Part shown: in pieces, positions 45,650 through 58,130 of the stretch
How the letters are laid out: the number at the start of each line of letters is the position of its first letter
Numbering within the stretch: the first letter of the stretch is position 1
NCBI RefSeq assembly: GCF_000003815.2
Contig: NW_023365701.1
Coordinates: forward strand, 209,782 to 273,781
Direction of reading: 5' to 3'
Length of the DNA stretch: 64,000 nt
DNA from: Branchiostoma floridae
Lineage: Eukaryota > Chordata > Leptocardii > Amphioxiformes > Branchiostomatidae
The notes under the pieces: model-generated
Databases searched by the model: none
The model's input: only the letters and a program-made list of their open reading frames with translations
Told to the model about the DNA's origin: nothing
Position numbers and translations under genes: made by a program

Positions 45650-47345
45650 CAGCGCTTAGAGAGGGAGAGTAGAACAGAGAGACCCAGTTTTTACTTCGTG
45701 CTATGAATTCTTCATATGCAACTTGGTCCTCCAACCTATGAGCGTTTAGCAGCCCACCACTGTAAACCAATTGCTCCTACAAAGAAAGACCTAGTTTTAC
45801 GTCGTGTCTTTTTCCTGTCCATCCTGTTGACAAATCCATAATCGGTTAGCGGTCAGCACGGCAAAGACTGCACGCCTACAAAGAGAGATTAGAACACAGA
45901 GATCCTGTTTGACTTCATGCTATAGATCCTTCATATGCAACTCGGCCCCCCAACCCATGAGCGTTTGATAGCCCAGCACAGTTCGGCCATCGCTTCCACA
46001 AAGACAAAATTTCCGAAAGACCTCGTTTCAGGTCGTGTCTTTCTTCCTATCCATCATGGTTACAAACCGACCATTGGTTAGAGTCCGCACAGCACAGACA
46101 CCGCGGCTACAGGGAAAGATTAGAACAGGAAGATCCAGTTTTACTTCGTGCTATAAATTCTTCATACGCAAACTTGGTCCCCGACCCATCGGCGTTTGAT
46201 AGCCTAGCACAGTTCGGCCATCGCTCCTACAAGGGCAATGTTGCAGGAAGACCTCGTTTTAGGTCGTGTCTTTCTTTGAAGCTTCCTGTCCAACCTGGTG
46301 AAAACCTTTTCATGGGTCAGTGGTCCCTCAGAGAGAAGGAACAGCTATGCTTCATATGCATCTTGGTAATCAAGCCATCAGCGTTTAGTAGCCTAGTATA
46401 GTAAAGCCATCGCTTTAACATATATAGAGAGGCCAAGCTTTAGGTTGCATCTTTCTTCGAAGCTTCCTTTAATGGGTCAGTGGTTCGTCAGAGAGAATGT
46501 ACCTACCTGTAGAGAGAAATTAAATCAGACCTAGTTTTACTTTATGTCATTTATCATCTCTAACCTGTTCACGAACCGATAATCGTTTGGTGGTCCCCCA
46601 GAGAAATGTCACTGCGTTTGTGAATAAAGATTTAAACAGAGAGACCAAACGTTGATATTGATTCGTATGCATTATTCATATTAAGCCTGGTGACCAACCG
46701 ATCATCGGTTGCATGGTCAAGCCACCGCGCCTGCTGGATGTAAACAGAAAAGACCTAGTTTGACGTTATGTCATCATTCTTCTATAACCTGGTCACGGAT
46801 CGATAATCGTTTGGTGGTCCCGCAGAGAAATGTCACTCCGTTTGTGAATAAAGATTTGAAAACAGAGAGACCAAACGTTAATATTGATGCGTTTTCGTTC
46901 TTCATATTCGGCCTGGTGACCAACTGATCATCGGTTGCATGGTCAAGCCACCGGCCTGCGGAGGTGGATTAAAACAGAAAAGACCTAGTCTTATGGCATG
47001 TGGTTTGTGAAGAAAGATTTAAACAGAAGAGAGACTTAATGTTAATATTGATTTGTGTTCATTATTCATCTTCAGCCTGGTGACCAACCGATCATCAGTT
47101 ATAGGTCCCGCATGGTCAAGCCACCGCGCCTGCGGAGGTAGATCGATATAGCTTTAATCAGAAAAGACCTAGTTTTCTGTCATTCCATTCTTCACCTTTA
47201 ACCTTTTGAGTTGTGAACAAACCACCAGTGGTCCAATGCAGCAAAGCCACGAAGTTTGGGAATATTTTTTAGATTTAAATTGAGAGAACTAGTTTTACTT
47301 CGTGTCCATCGTTAATTTGAAACCTGGCCACCAACCCATGACCGT
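45650..47345. repeat. degenerate tandem array upstream of GPCR
   Basis: Units of very roughly 200-240 bp recur from 11 bp upstream of the GPCR ATG outward. Markers are agacctagttttac, cttcatatgcaactt-like, accaaccgatcatcggtt and ggtggtcc(c)gcagag. The array occupies the position where the promoter or 5' UTR would be expected. Confidence 0.8.
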
Positions 47346-48124
47346 TTAGGCCTACGTCACATTTTCGAGCTTGATCCCTGAACTAACTGAATGGCATTTC
47401 TATTACTACAGAAATAGATTTTTGAGGGCGAAGACCCACGCCCAAAAATTTCTTACTATGTAGGTCCGGTGAAATTTTGAAATTCGAACGCCCTCAATCA
47501 CCATTCCCTGTATTTGCAGGGGCAAATTTTGCCAGTAAACTAGCTAGGTGTAATGGAATTTCCATTAGTAAAAAATACACAAGGTATGAATTACGGTAAA
47601 ATCCGGCTAGCTTCTACGCAATAAGTTAAATTGACGGGGCCAATTTCGCTCGACGCCGAATGCACCGCGATGGCGTTCTACGTTGAATTTGAGCGGGACA
47701 CGCTACGAATTACGTAGAAGTAAAACCGCCGATTACGCTCTACGGAAAATGGCATTGGGCCCCAGAAAGATTATATCAGAGACCCAGCGTTAGTACATGT
47801 ATAATTAGTGTCCATCGCTATATGAAACCTGGCCACCAAAACATCATCGCCAGAGGTCCATTAAGGTGAAACCACCTCACCTACAAAGTCAAAGAAAGAG
47901 CTAAAAAGACCGCGTTACCTCCGGGTTAAACATGGAGGTATTGTTTGGAGTGTGCCTGTCTGTGTTTCTGTTTGCGTATCCTGATGTTTTTTGTCAGCAT
48001 AAATTAAGAACCTTAGGATGGACTGTGATGATATTTGGGATGTAGGTATGTCTTGGAAAGCAGACCTTCATGGTCATGGTCAATTTTTGGCATCCTGTCG
48101 CCATTCCTTGTTACTACAACTGGA

Positions 48125-48266
48125 CTACTGTAAATATATTTACGTTCGCGGGGATTTAATTTCGCGGTAGCGGGAAAATGATGGACTTTTCGCGGTGGTT
48201 TTAAGTTCGCGGTAGCACCATGCACTGTAGTCTCTTACTGCCAAGGAAAATGTTCGCAGTGTAAAT
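48125..48266. mobile_element. MITE, family E, partial
   Basis: tactgtaaatatatttacgttcgcgg, then ggtttt aagttcgcggtagcacc; the right arm is shortened. Confidence 0.75.
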
Positions 48267-48453
48267 TCTGACTTTACTTATTGTAGAGCGCAGCTCAAAC
48301 TCAACTAGTTCTAACTGGTTACAAGCTCATATCGTAAAACTGGCCCAAGATCTCCCCTCTTCGTTAAAAACCCCATCGGGCTTTCATTCTTCCAACCACG
48401 CTAATTCTGACTTCACTTATTGTAGAGCGCAGCTCAAAATCAACTAGTTCTAA

Positions 48454-48584
48454 CACCAAAAAGTAGTTACTCAAGCAACTGGATATGGTTGTGGAAACGG
48501 TAAGACGTTTCGGATAGAACCCACTATCCTTCGTCAGTGACACCAAAACCATATCCAGTTGCTTGAGTCACTACTTTTTGGTGC
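48454..48584. mobile_element. MITE, family C
   Basis: Arms caccaaaaagtagttactca and complement. The centre has cgtttcggatagaacccact and cttcgtcagtgac. Confidence 0.88.
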
Positions 48585-48717
48585 ATCTTATTACCTGGAT
48601 GTCTAACCTACATAGACGTGACTAGTACAAGCTCATAGCGTAAATCCGGCCCGCTGTCTCTCCTCTTCGTTAAAAACCCAATCGGGCTTTCATTTTTCCA
48701 ACCACGCTCGCATTTTT

Positions 48718-49190
48718 GTGACAGCTACCGGTCTTCTGGTGCAACAGCCGTCAGAACCGGTAATTAGCTGTGACAACTTGGTGCGTAGTCGGAAAATCAA
48801 AACGTACGGAGGGGTTTTGAAACTGCGGCTTAGCTAAAGTCTCGTCGGCATTAAGTCGTTTTTGTCACATCTTTGTCTCCAGGTGGCACAGCCGTCAGAA
48901 ACATGTTATTGGCTGCCAATTAAAAAAATGTCTGTGACAACTTGGTGCGCAGTTGGAAAATCAAAACATACGGAGGGGTTTTGAAACTGCGGCTTAGTCT
49001 CGTCGGCATTAAGTCGTTTTTGTCGCATCTTTGTCTCCAGGTGGCACAGCCGTCAGAAACATGTTATTGGCTGCCAATTAAAAAAATGTCTGTGACAACT
49101 TGGTGCGCAGTCGGAAAATCAAAACGTACGGAGGGGTTTTGGAACAGCGGCTTAGCTAAAGTCTCATCGGCATTAAGTCGTTTCTGTCGC
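48718..49190. repeat. tandem repeat, about 158-bp unit
   Basis: Three units with ggcacagccgtcagaaac, ttattggctgccaatt, gacaacttggtgcgcagt and acgtacggaggggttttg. A diverged single unit occurs near 51735-51880. Confidence 0.88.
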
Positions 49191-49690
49191 ATTTTTCCAC
49201 ACTCATTGATCACAAAGTAACAATACTCGAAGGCCACACGAGGGATAATAAATTGAACAACACCTCTTCTTTCGAATACTCGAAGGCCCTTTCAAGTGTG
49301 CGGGTTTCATGAGGAAGAATGAATCTCTTGTCTCTAAGTCAGATATCACGAGGACTTCAAGTGAGGACTATAATTCTACTCTCCATTAAGTTGTTTCTGT
49401 CGCATTTTTCCTCACTCATTGATCACAAAGTAACAATACTCGAAGGCCATACGAGGAAGAATGAATAGAACAACACCTTTTCCCTCTAATACCCGGGGGT
49501 CACTCCAAGTGTGCTGGTTACATGAGGCAGAATGAATGGGACAACATCTCTTCTGTCTAAGTCAGATATCACGATCAACTTCAAGTGAGGACTATAATTC
49601 TACTCTCCATTAAGTTGTTTTTGTCGCATATTTTTTACTCATTGATCACAAAGTAACAATACCCGAAGGCCACATGAGGCAGAATGGATG
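49176..49690. repeat. tandem repeat, about 215-bp unit
   Basis: Three units share actcattgatcacaaagtaa, caatactcgaaggcca and tcagatatcacga(g/t). Confidence 0.85.
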
Positions 49691-50530
49691 GGACACCATC
49701 TCTTCATGTGAGGACTAAAGTCTAGTCTCCAAGCAGAAATTTGTGGGGAAGGGTGGAGCATTTTGCTACATGCCTTAATTTCTTTCCGAACACGGAGTGC
49801 CAACAAAAAGGGGATATATAATAAAAAAATTAAAAAGGTCACAATCTTCCCCGCAAACCATTTCTTGGTTAGCATTTGCCAAGACTGCTCGGGAACATTC
49901 CCTTCTTCATTTTTTTTCCACATATACCTCCACACAGAGAGCGGGCGAGATATCAGTATCCAGACAGTCAGTAATAAATCTCTATGGGTCAGGGCCAGGC
50001 CACGTCATTTGGGCAGCCGAAAGTTTGCTGGCCATCGTATTCACATCCAACAATTCATCTTCATCCTTCTCGGTCAATTTTCTTGCTATCTTCGTAAAAC
50101 AGCTGTAGTCTTTAGCCTCCTTTACCGGCCTCTCTGTGGGTATTGGCATATGTATCATGAACAAAGCATGCGAGATTTTCAACCGTGAAGGTTTTGATGC
50201 AGGGAAACTTGTAGCCTACCCACAGCTGCAGCCTTTAGGTTTTGAGCCACTTGCATCACCGGGGTAATGGCTAACCTACATAGGGATGATTTAGTGTTTG
50301 GAAACAGCTGTTTCAGTCGTGCTTGTTTCATGTTCTTTCTTCCGGAGGGAGTTGAGTTGTTTTCCCTGACTGGAGTCAACACATCGATAAGCTTGTGCGT
50401 CAGCTATTGAAGTATTAACGCTTCAAAAGTCTTAAGTGTGCCTTTGAAGGTTGTAATTGCATCGCTAAGGGATGTAACAAGCGGGTCAGATCCTCAAACG
50501 TTTCTTGAGAGCCTTGTCTTTCTTTCTTTC
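49639..50530 (-). pseudogene. decayed coding relic of unknown family
   Basis: On the minus strand three consecutive stretches with protein-like composition follow each other in shifted frames: around 50511-50183 (S-D-A-I-T-T-F-K-G-T-L-K then a TAG), 50182-49985 (R-K-L-T-E-K-D-E-D-E-L-L-D) and 49935-49640. The first stretch has a paralogue at 62159-62286 on the plus strand with conserved amino acids, including the same in-frame TAG. I do not recognise the family. It may be a transposon or a gene-fragment family. Confidence 0.3.
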
Positions 50531-50922
50531 TTTGTTTCTTTCATGCCTTCCTACTTTCTTATTTCTAGACGCAGAGAAGAAAAAAAAGTTATGCAAACTC
50601 TATCAGATGCTAAATAGCAACGTTGTCAGAAGAGCGGCGATGATGTGAAACTGGCTCTTCTTGTTGAATCTATCTGTGCATTCTTAATGGCGCCAGCGTG
50701 GATATGCAAGGAGGACAAGGCATCTCAAATGTACCAAATAATCGGCATCCAAAGGCCCTAGGGCATAAAGGGTTACATGCGCATTTAAACACTCGAATCT
50801 AGGCCATAGATAATTGATCTTCCGACCAGATTCTGCAGGCAATGAGAGGCCCTAAGGACTGTATGGTCTCTGGTATCGGCGAACCGTTTCAAACTCTATT
50901 TGTCAAGAAGGGCTGATGGGCT

Positions 50923-51668
50923 TTGGATCAATACAATGAAACAACTGGGCTGAAGTGGGGTGTCCATGTTAACAAAATAACAACCAAGGCTAAACAGACA
51001 TTGGGAGTAATCAAACGCAACTTTTGGGCATGCCCAGCCAGGGTAAAATCACTTGCATACACGTCACTGGTAAGACCTAACCTTGAATATGCTGCAACAG
51101 TATGGGACCCGTATACAAAGAAAGACAAAGATAAACTGGAAAGGGTACAGAACCAAGCTGCCAGATTCTGCACAAACAACTACAACAGGGATTCTAATGT
51201 TACCAAAATGAAAACAGATTTGCAGTGGATGTCACTTGAAGACAGAAGAAAAATATCCAGCCTTTCCATGATGTTCACAATGACCAATAAAATGGTGGAC
51301 GTACCAACAGATAAGTATCTAATACCAGTTCAAAAAAGAACAAGAAACAGTCATGCCTTCAAATACCAGAGTTACCAAATTCGTATTTTCTCAGAACTAT
51401 CGTAGAGTGAAATATATTATCACAAAGCACAGTAGGGGCATCTTCTCTGGATAGTTCCAAAGAACGCTTGCAGAAAGATGTGCAAAAGTTAGGTGTGACG
51501 GGTCGTTCAGTGCATAGTGTAATATAACCAGCTGCTGCCGCGGCGCGTCCCTGCGAAGCTGGTGTGTTACGCCGAAGGGCGGTAATACCGGCTATATATA
51601 GATACAGATACAGAAGCTGGTGTGTTACGCCGAAGGGCGGTTATACCGGCTATATAGATACAGATAGG
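50923..51668 (+). mobile_element. CR1-like LINE fragment: RT C-terminus, UTR and two tail units
   Basis: The open frame 50923-51405 (160 residues) matches the C-terminal side of non-LTR reverse transcriptases: T-L-G-V-I-K-R-N-F, A-Y-T-S-L-V-R-P-N-L-E-Y-A, V-W-D-P-Y and V-Q-N-Q-A-A-R-F. It breaks just after S-Y-Q-I-R-I-F. The true C-terminal segment then appears (S-S-L-D-S…L-G-V-T-G-R-S-V) from about 51432, and the 3' UTR leads into two 56-bp tail units at 51555 and 51613. The 5' part, endonuclease and RT catalytic core are missing, so the copy is dead. Confidence 0.85.
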
Positions 51669-52032
51669 ATTCTAAAAATGAAGAATCGTCAAAGGAAATT
51701 AAGCCTCCATTGTAAGCTACATTGCAGATCTATCTTTCCAACCACGTACAGTTTTCTGACAGCTTCTGGTTTCCTGGTAAAGTAATTGCCAAAACCTCTA
51801 CTAAGCTGTCACAACACTGCAGATAATTGGGTAATACAAAGGTATGGATGTATCTGAAAACAAGGCTTAGCTATCTTTGGATCCGTGGTTAATGTTTGCA
51901 TCTGTATCAAGTAATCATTTCTGTTTCCGTGTATGAGTTATTCGTGTTTATTTCCATATTTGAAATGCAATTAAAAAACAAGGCTTAGCTTAAGTCTCTG
52001 TCACTGTCAGGTTATTCCTTCCAGTAGGAGTG

Positions 52033-52545
52033 AGCAGTGGAACAATTTAAACCTTTCAGTTTTAGGATTTAGACATTTCAACGACATGGGTAAATTACAA
52101 GCTACTTGGCTATGGCATTCGTAAGCAGTGGAACAATTTAAACCTTTCAGTTTTAGGATTTAGACATTTCAACGACATGGGTAAATTACAAGCTACTTGG
52201 CTATGGCATTCGTAAGCAGTGGAACAATTTAAACCTTTTAGTTTTAGGATTTAGACATTTCAACGACATGAGCAAATGACAAGCTACTTGGATAAGGCAT
52301 TTGTAAGCAGTGGAACAATTTAAACCTTTTAGTTTTAGGATTTAGACATTTTAACGACAAGGGTAAATTACAAGCTACTTGGATATGACATTCGTGAACA
52401 TTGAAACAAGTCAAACCAATTAGGATGTAGACATTCTAACGACATGAGCAAATGACAAGCTGAATATGGCAGTTTCGATCAGTGGAATAATTCAAACATT
52501 TTAGTATGTATTTTAACGACATGAGTTAATCAAAACTAGTTGGAT
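52033..52545. repeat. 91-bp tandem repeat
   Basis: Unit starts agcagtggaacaatttaaac at 52033, 52124, 52215 and 52306 (exact 91-bp period), followed by one to two decayed units. Confidence 0.93.
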
Positions 52546-53190
52546 ATGACATAGGACAACAGTAATGGAACCTCCTAGGGAGCAATTAGAACTGTTTAGG
52601 AGTTACAAATGGAAAACAACTGACACAGAAAATCAAAACAGGTTACCACCGATGTCAGTTTGTATCCGCCAGAGGAAATTAAAGACCAGAAAATTTCGTT
52701 GACGCGGCGAGGCAAGTGATAGTTCTAAGCAACAATTATGAAAACATGCCAAAATTTGAATTTGAAACTTGCCACAGCGCATTAGCCAACTTTGAAGCCA
52801 AATGCAATTAATCTAACAACCCATATCTGTTATTGCTGTTTAAACCATTTCTTACTAACCACGGTAAATCGAAGGCCAGCGAATTAGTTGACACAGCTAG
52901 AAAAGGGACACAATCGAAAACTGTCAGAACTCAAAATTGGGACACCTGTCGGAAGGCATTAGAAGTGAGTTTGGTGATGAATGTAAATTCTTCGGAAATC
53001 AAAACCGTTATTTGAATACTCTCACTTCGTTTTGGTATAAAATAGTAAAAGAAAGTACGTTGACCCACCTGGCCAACTGTCATTTCCTCTAATCAGATAA
53101 CAACAAAATACTTTTCAAGGTTAACAAATAGGAACACCTGTCGCTTGTTATAAATTAGAAGAAGATTTGGTGAGGTTGAAGTTCGAAGAA

Positions 53191-53568
53191 ACCGGCCGGA
53201 ATACTCAAAACAAACAGAAACTGAATACTCCACAATGCCGTACCAATCGACAAAAAACTCTCCGATCCCATATATACGTATACCTAGTGAAACTGTTGAA
53301 CAGTGACTGAACCGGACTGAACTCCTATAACCCCGCACTGAATTTATCTTTAGTCTACCGAATGTTCTTCACGCTGTATCTCAATCGTCTAATGTTTTAA
53401 GCGATCGTGTTAATCACTATGTATAGTAATATATTTGTAATGTATATAATCTTGTTCAACTGTTTTAATGATTTTAAGTGAGTGTGTACTGAAGTGTAAT
53501 GTATCACACAATTCAGCCTTCAACGCTGCGACGTTATTCAAATAAATCATTCTGATTCATTCTGATTC
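53191..53568 (+). mobile_element. 5'-truncated LINE 3' end with target duplication
   Basis: 378 bp flanked by aagttcgaagaa on both sides (53179-53190 and 53569-53580). It ends with a repeated cattctgatt tail and begins in a short open frame with C-R-T-N-R, a motif typical of the far C-terminus of CR1/L2-group ORF2. No RT core is present. Confidence 0.8.
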
Positions 53569-54127
53569 AAGTTCGAAGAATCAAACTTTCGGCTACGTTT
53601 GCATTGTTTTTTTTAGGAAATTGAAGACCAGGAGATATCCTGTCGATTACAAGGAACAGTCAAAAACCTTTCAGGCTTTAAGAATTAGAAACCCGCGGAA
53701 TGAAAATATAAAGCTAAGTTTGAAGAGTTACGAGGCAATCATAGCCTCTTACGTTTGACATTACTTCGACTCGACGAAATGAAAGGTCTGGATTCAGTGT
53801 GATTACTGTGATTTTATTTAGAAACGATCAAAATAGATTTCGGAGAAAGCTGCTCTTCAATGAACCACGGAGTAAATAACACCCGTCACCTAGGGAATTA
53901 AAGACCTGGATCAAGTTTTATTACTGTTATTCTTAAGAAAAATGAGGTGAGTTATGACGTTCGAAAAATGGAAAAATACAAACATCTGACGGTAGCGTGA
54001 GTATCGAAGGTCGGGGTCACCCGTTGGCTCTTAGGAAATTGAAGTCGGGGTCATCTGTTGGCATTTCTAGGACGTCAAAGTTGGGTATGAAAATAGATAC
54101 ACGGGGTCTAACTAGGACACAGAGACA

Positions 54128-54379
54128 TCATTGACGACTTTCAGGTCGAAAAGTCAGCCATGAGGACTTAATTGGCCGAGCAATTTTCACAAACTGTTGA
54201 ACTAAGATGATACATGCTTGGAAATGGAGAAAGGGCAAAAACAATACGCCATAAATGGTCTGAGTGGCGTTGAAATACCTGACGGGGAAGGCGACTAAGC
54301 AGCAAACTGCCGTACTGAGACATGCAATGGGAACGTATTTGACAATTGTCATTTTATAAGTTGTTCGTTTCTTTTTCAA
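54128..54379 (-). other. unassigned hydrophobic ORF
   Basis: 83 codons on the minus strand with two hydrophobic stretches (around residues 14-33 and 42-62) and one N-glycosylation sequon. No splice context, no recognised family, isolated from other coding sequence. Probably a chance ORF, kept because its composition is membrane-like. Confidence 0.12.
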
Positions 54380-55440
54380 GCAGGTGTCCTTGACAAGGGG
54401 GAGGTGCTCATTTACAACTGGGTGAAGTGAGGAGATTGGTGTAAGGTGCTTTTACTTATCTATTTAGTTTTATCACATTTGTGGAAGGATTGACATAACA
54501 GGTGACTATCACCTTTTCAAGATTTCAACTCGGAGACCAGACTGTAAGGTTTGATCCGCTCACACCTGGCAGAAACCCTCCTCTTTTCGATACGTGTAAT
54601 CTGGCGGGTTCTTTTACATGTACTTGTTGCATTGGAGGTCAGCACCGAGAAAAGCAAGGTGATGGTGAACAGTAGGGATGAGACACATGCAGTCATCCTT
54701 ATGAACGGGGAACTGCTGGAAGAGGTGGGAACATTTACTTACCTAGGAGGGACCATTACAAAAGACGGTACTAGCGAGATAGATGTACGGAGGAGGATTG
54801 CCATGGCAACATCTGCAATGGCTCGTCTGTCCAGGATCTGGAAGTCCAACAACATCAGCTTTCCTGTCAAGTTCAAGCTCTACAAAACCCTAGTTGTGTC
54901 CATACTGTTGTATGGGTGTGAGACCTGGACTCTATTGGCAGCAACAGAGAGGAAGATCAGAGCCTTTGAGATGAGGTGCCTGCGTAAGCTACTACACATC
55001 TCGTACTATGAACACGTCACGAACGAGTATGTACGGGAACAGGTACGCAGCCTCGTTGGCCCGCAGGAAACACTTCTAGCAACAGTTAAAAGACGTAACC
55101 TGCAATGGTTCGGGCACGTCACCCGACACAACAACCTAGCCAAGACTATCCTACAAGGAACGGTGGAAGGTGGACGTCGCCGAGGACGGCAGCGAAAAGC
55201 TTGGCAGGATAACATCGCTGACTGGACGGGCCTCAGCCTACAGGAGAGACTAACCCTGGCTAGGGATAGAAGAACCTGGAGGCATCTCTCGATCTTCATG
55301 TCTACCTTGTCCCCCCAACGACCTGGAGGTCAAGGGACTAGGTAGGTAGGTAGGTAGGTTGCATTGGACGTGTGGCTCTCCCAAACACGGGAACTTCCCA
55401 AGCGACCTGTACGGTTCTTAATCATCCTCCCTACCCACAA
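54370..55440 (+). repeat. interspersed repeat interrupted by a LINE
   Basis: Outer parts (54370-54636 and 55369-55440) carry aaggtttgatccgctcacacc, ggcgggttcttttac and gtggctctcccaaacacggg. Related pieces lie at 30910-30950, 31575-31880, 32140-32290, 56270-56540 (reverse) and 58830-59080, so it is a dispersed family. Confidence 0.7.
54637..55357 (+). mobile_element. 5'-truncated non-LTR retrotransposon, RT C-terminus intact
   Basis: An open frame runs from the 5' junction to 55345. It has T-Y-L-G-G-T-I-T, V-R-R-R-I-A-M-A, S-I-L-L-Y-G-C-E-T-W-T-L, then W-F-G-H-V-T-R and G-G-R-R-R-G-R-Q, the usual C-terminal half of an RTE/BovB-type endonuclease-reverse transcriptase ORF (clade assignment by resemblance). 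It ends in a (GTAG)n tail. The 11-bp direct repeat gttgcattgga (54626-54636, 55358-55368) is a clear target duplication. The first Met of the open frame at 54551 lies in host DNA, so this is not a gene start. The catalytic core (Y-x-D-D) and endonuclease are missing. Confidence 0.88.
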
Positions 55441-55444
55441 ACTA

Positions 55445-56265
55445 GGCCATGTATTGCATTGTCTGCATTCTCAATAAATTAAATCAAATTAGATTAAACA
55501 AGGCTACCGAAATAATCAAGCAAATCAATAGAAGTAATCTTCAGGCCATGAAACAGCATTATAAGTCTCCGTGGGAGTCATTTCTATGATCCATGGGCCA
55601 ATTGAAAGCTGTAATGATTATCGTTATCCTGCTCCTATTCAGCACTATATTGATGGATGTTTCAATCAGTTTCGGTTCCTGTCAAATTCTCGACTTTGTG
55701 TTCAATTACATTTCCAAGACTGTGAGAGTTGCTCACTCTAATTTAGATTAGTAAGCCAGCCTTGTTTTTGTCATGGGCTTAATTGTTGTTTTCGTTCGTT
55801 TGCTATTGCTGTTAATTAGACCGACATGTAACCTTCACTTTCCTCCGTCGATTTAGTTTATTTTGATGTCAATATCTGCTATATGTCAGTGTTGTGATTA
55901 TTAGTTCCCTTTGTTGTCTTTTAATGTTTTGTTTCTATGTTTCATTGAGCAGAAGACTTATATAAGCAGAATTTTCGTTTGTTTTTATGATTCATTGAGC
56001 AGGAGACGTATATAACCGGATTTTTCATTAAGCAGAAGACTTACATGAGCAGGTTTTTTTTTGGTTTCATGTTTCATTGAGCAAGAGACTTATATAAGCA
56101 GATGTTGTTTTATTGTGATTCATTGAGCAGGAGACGTATATAAGCAGATTTTGTTTTGTTTTATGTTTCATTGAGCAGGAGATAAATACAGGCAGATCTT
56201 TCATTGAGCAGAAGACTTACATAAGCAGATGTTTTGTTTGCACTGGAAAGGCACTTAACACCTCA
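55445..56265. other. intergenic with short degenerate repeats
   Basis: From 55940 to 56230 the string cattgagcaggaga(c)ttatataagcaga recurs about seven times at 50-60 bp intervals, a degenerate minisatellite. No gene seen. Confidence 0.7.
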
Positions 56266-56269
56266 GTTA

Positions 56270-56540
56270 AGTGAGGAAAGCCGTGTTAAGTGAATAAATA
56301 ACGTAGCTTCAGTTAGGACCAGCCCTCGGAAAGGACGTTAAATGGGGGCCCGTTATTGTGAGAGCCATACCCCAAGCACATTGGCCTTAAAGAACCCATC
56401 ACACTTATAGAAAATAAAAAAATAAACGTAGGGGTCCTTCCCGGTGTGAGTGGACCAAACCTTGCAGTCTGGTCTCCGGGTTGACACCTATTATGTCGAT
56501 CATCCTTCCACAAATGGAGTAAAACTAACAAAACGAATAG
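56270..56540 (-). repeat. interspersed repeat, same family as 54370
   Basis: The minus strand reads ggagaccagactgcaaggtt, tggtccactcacaccgggaa and gatgggttctttaaggcc, matching the host repeat of the LINE at 54637. Confidence 0.7.
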
Positions 56541-56559
56541 ACCAGGTCCTTAGCAAACT

Positions 56560-58130
56560 ACAGTGTGTTCAAGTTAAACATTCAGTTTTCTTGCATTAAA
56601 GACGAACTGCACAAAAAGCTTGATCTGAGAATATTGTTTGTCCTCTCCAAACCAGAAATGCGCCCTTTGCACGTGCACATTACCGTGGTTAGAGCTAGTC
56701 TTGTAAGCTAGAAATTGTACATTTTTATTGAAACAAATTACTCGGACGCCAAGACAGTAAAAATCTTTAATTTGCATCTTCCTACTTAAAGGGCTACATC
56801 CTGTGAAATCACAGTCAGGAGATTCTCCTGAGTAGTAACCCATCGTTCTGGCGACAAACAGTCTGTACTTCCCATCGCTTGAGGAGCAAAGGGTACTAAT
56901 GGTGAGAAACCAGTGTACAATTAAGATGGTAAGTATTATTGTCAGTTTGCTGATAAGAGGGGAAAACCCAAAGGTCTATTCAGCGAATTAAAAGTTCCCA
57001 AACAGGTGTCCAAAGTCTGACGGATTCACATTTAGACTTTCATCAGTAGGGCACCAAGTACAGTGTCAGATACTGCTTTGAATTTATAGAAAGCCAAATC
57101 CCTTTGATATCCAGTATATTTGCGTTGGTTATAGGTATAAGTTTCGGTAGACAATGTACGATTTTCAGAATCCATGGCTAGAGTTTAGGGAAAAACACTA
57201 CCCAAAGGTATTATTATCGAACGAAAAGCTTCCGAAAAAGGCGTCCAAAAATGCATGCTGACGGATACAAATGTGGACTGAAATCAACAAAATCATACAC
57301 TATCTAACTCTCACAGGAAGAAAGAAATATCCTTTTAACATCAGTACATAATATTCAAAGACAATGTTTATCGGCGAAAGCTTTAATAGCTAGCGTACAA
57401 ACCATAGAATTTATAGAGCTTAGAAAGAAAGTTTTACGGTCTATTTATGTCGCTGTCACACGGCTTACGAGCTTCCGGACTAGGTGTTGATTGCTATAAC
57501 AAAGTAGACGCCGCTGGTAGTCTGCACAATTATAGCGTCGGCGAACGTAAAAAAAAAATCAGTCACGACAAAAACAGGATGTGGATTGTACTGTACTTAT
57601 GTTGAAAAACAGCGCAAGTAAGGACGGTAATCATGATAAGACAAGTGTCACCCTTACTTACTTTGAAGTCGATCTTCCCAATCCTTGTGGCAAATTGGAA
57701 TTAGCAAGCTTTGAGACAGTGGCAAACAGCGTCTGGCGCACGTGCTGAGCCTTGTGCTGTGATGCTCCACAAAATCATCGCTAAGATCGGACGCAGGCGC
57801 ATTCAGTGTCGTGCGCTCACGACCACTGCTTGTGTGACACTGGCCGTTTGCTAGCCGTTTACTACATCGCTGTTCATCTTGGATTCCATCTAATGATACG
57901 AAAGCGCAATAAAATGCACCAACCGAGTATATTCGTTCTAGGCCGAAGTGATTTCAACCAATCAGTTTGTAATGGTACCTGTTTCGTACAATGTAAGGTG
58001 TAACTTATCATGATGGAAAATGACAGGTCGGCGAATCGCTGGAACCAAAATTGAGCTTTGTGCTTATCGAGGTAGACTCAGAGTTCCAACAGTGCACTCT
58101 CCTTACTAGATTAATGAGTCCGTCGGGAAC
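56560..58130. other. intergenic, no gene seen
   Basis: Short ORFs only on both strands. Confidence 0.5.

Noticed and set aside
49763-50188. Plus-strand 141-codon ORF
   Set aside because: No recognisable domain; the minus strand shows better protein-like composition and a paralogue.
54551-55345. Complete 264-residue protein-coding gene
   Set aside because: The first 28 codons are host DNA before the target duplication; the rest is a 5'-truncated retrotransposon end.
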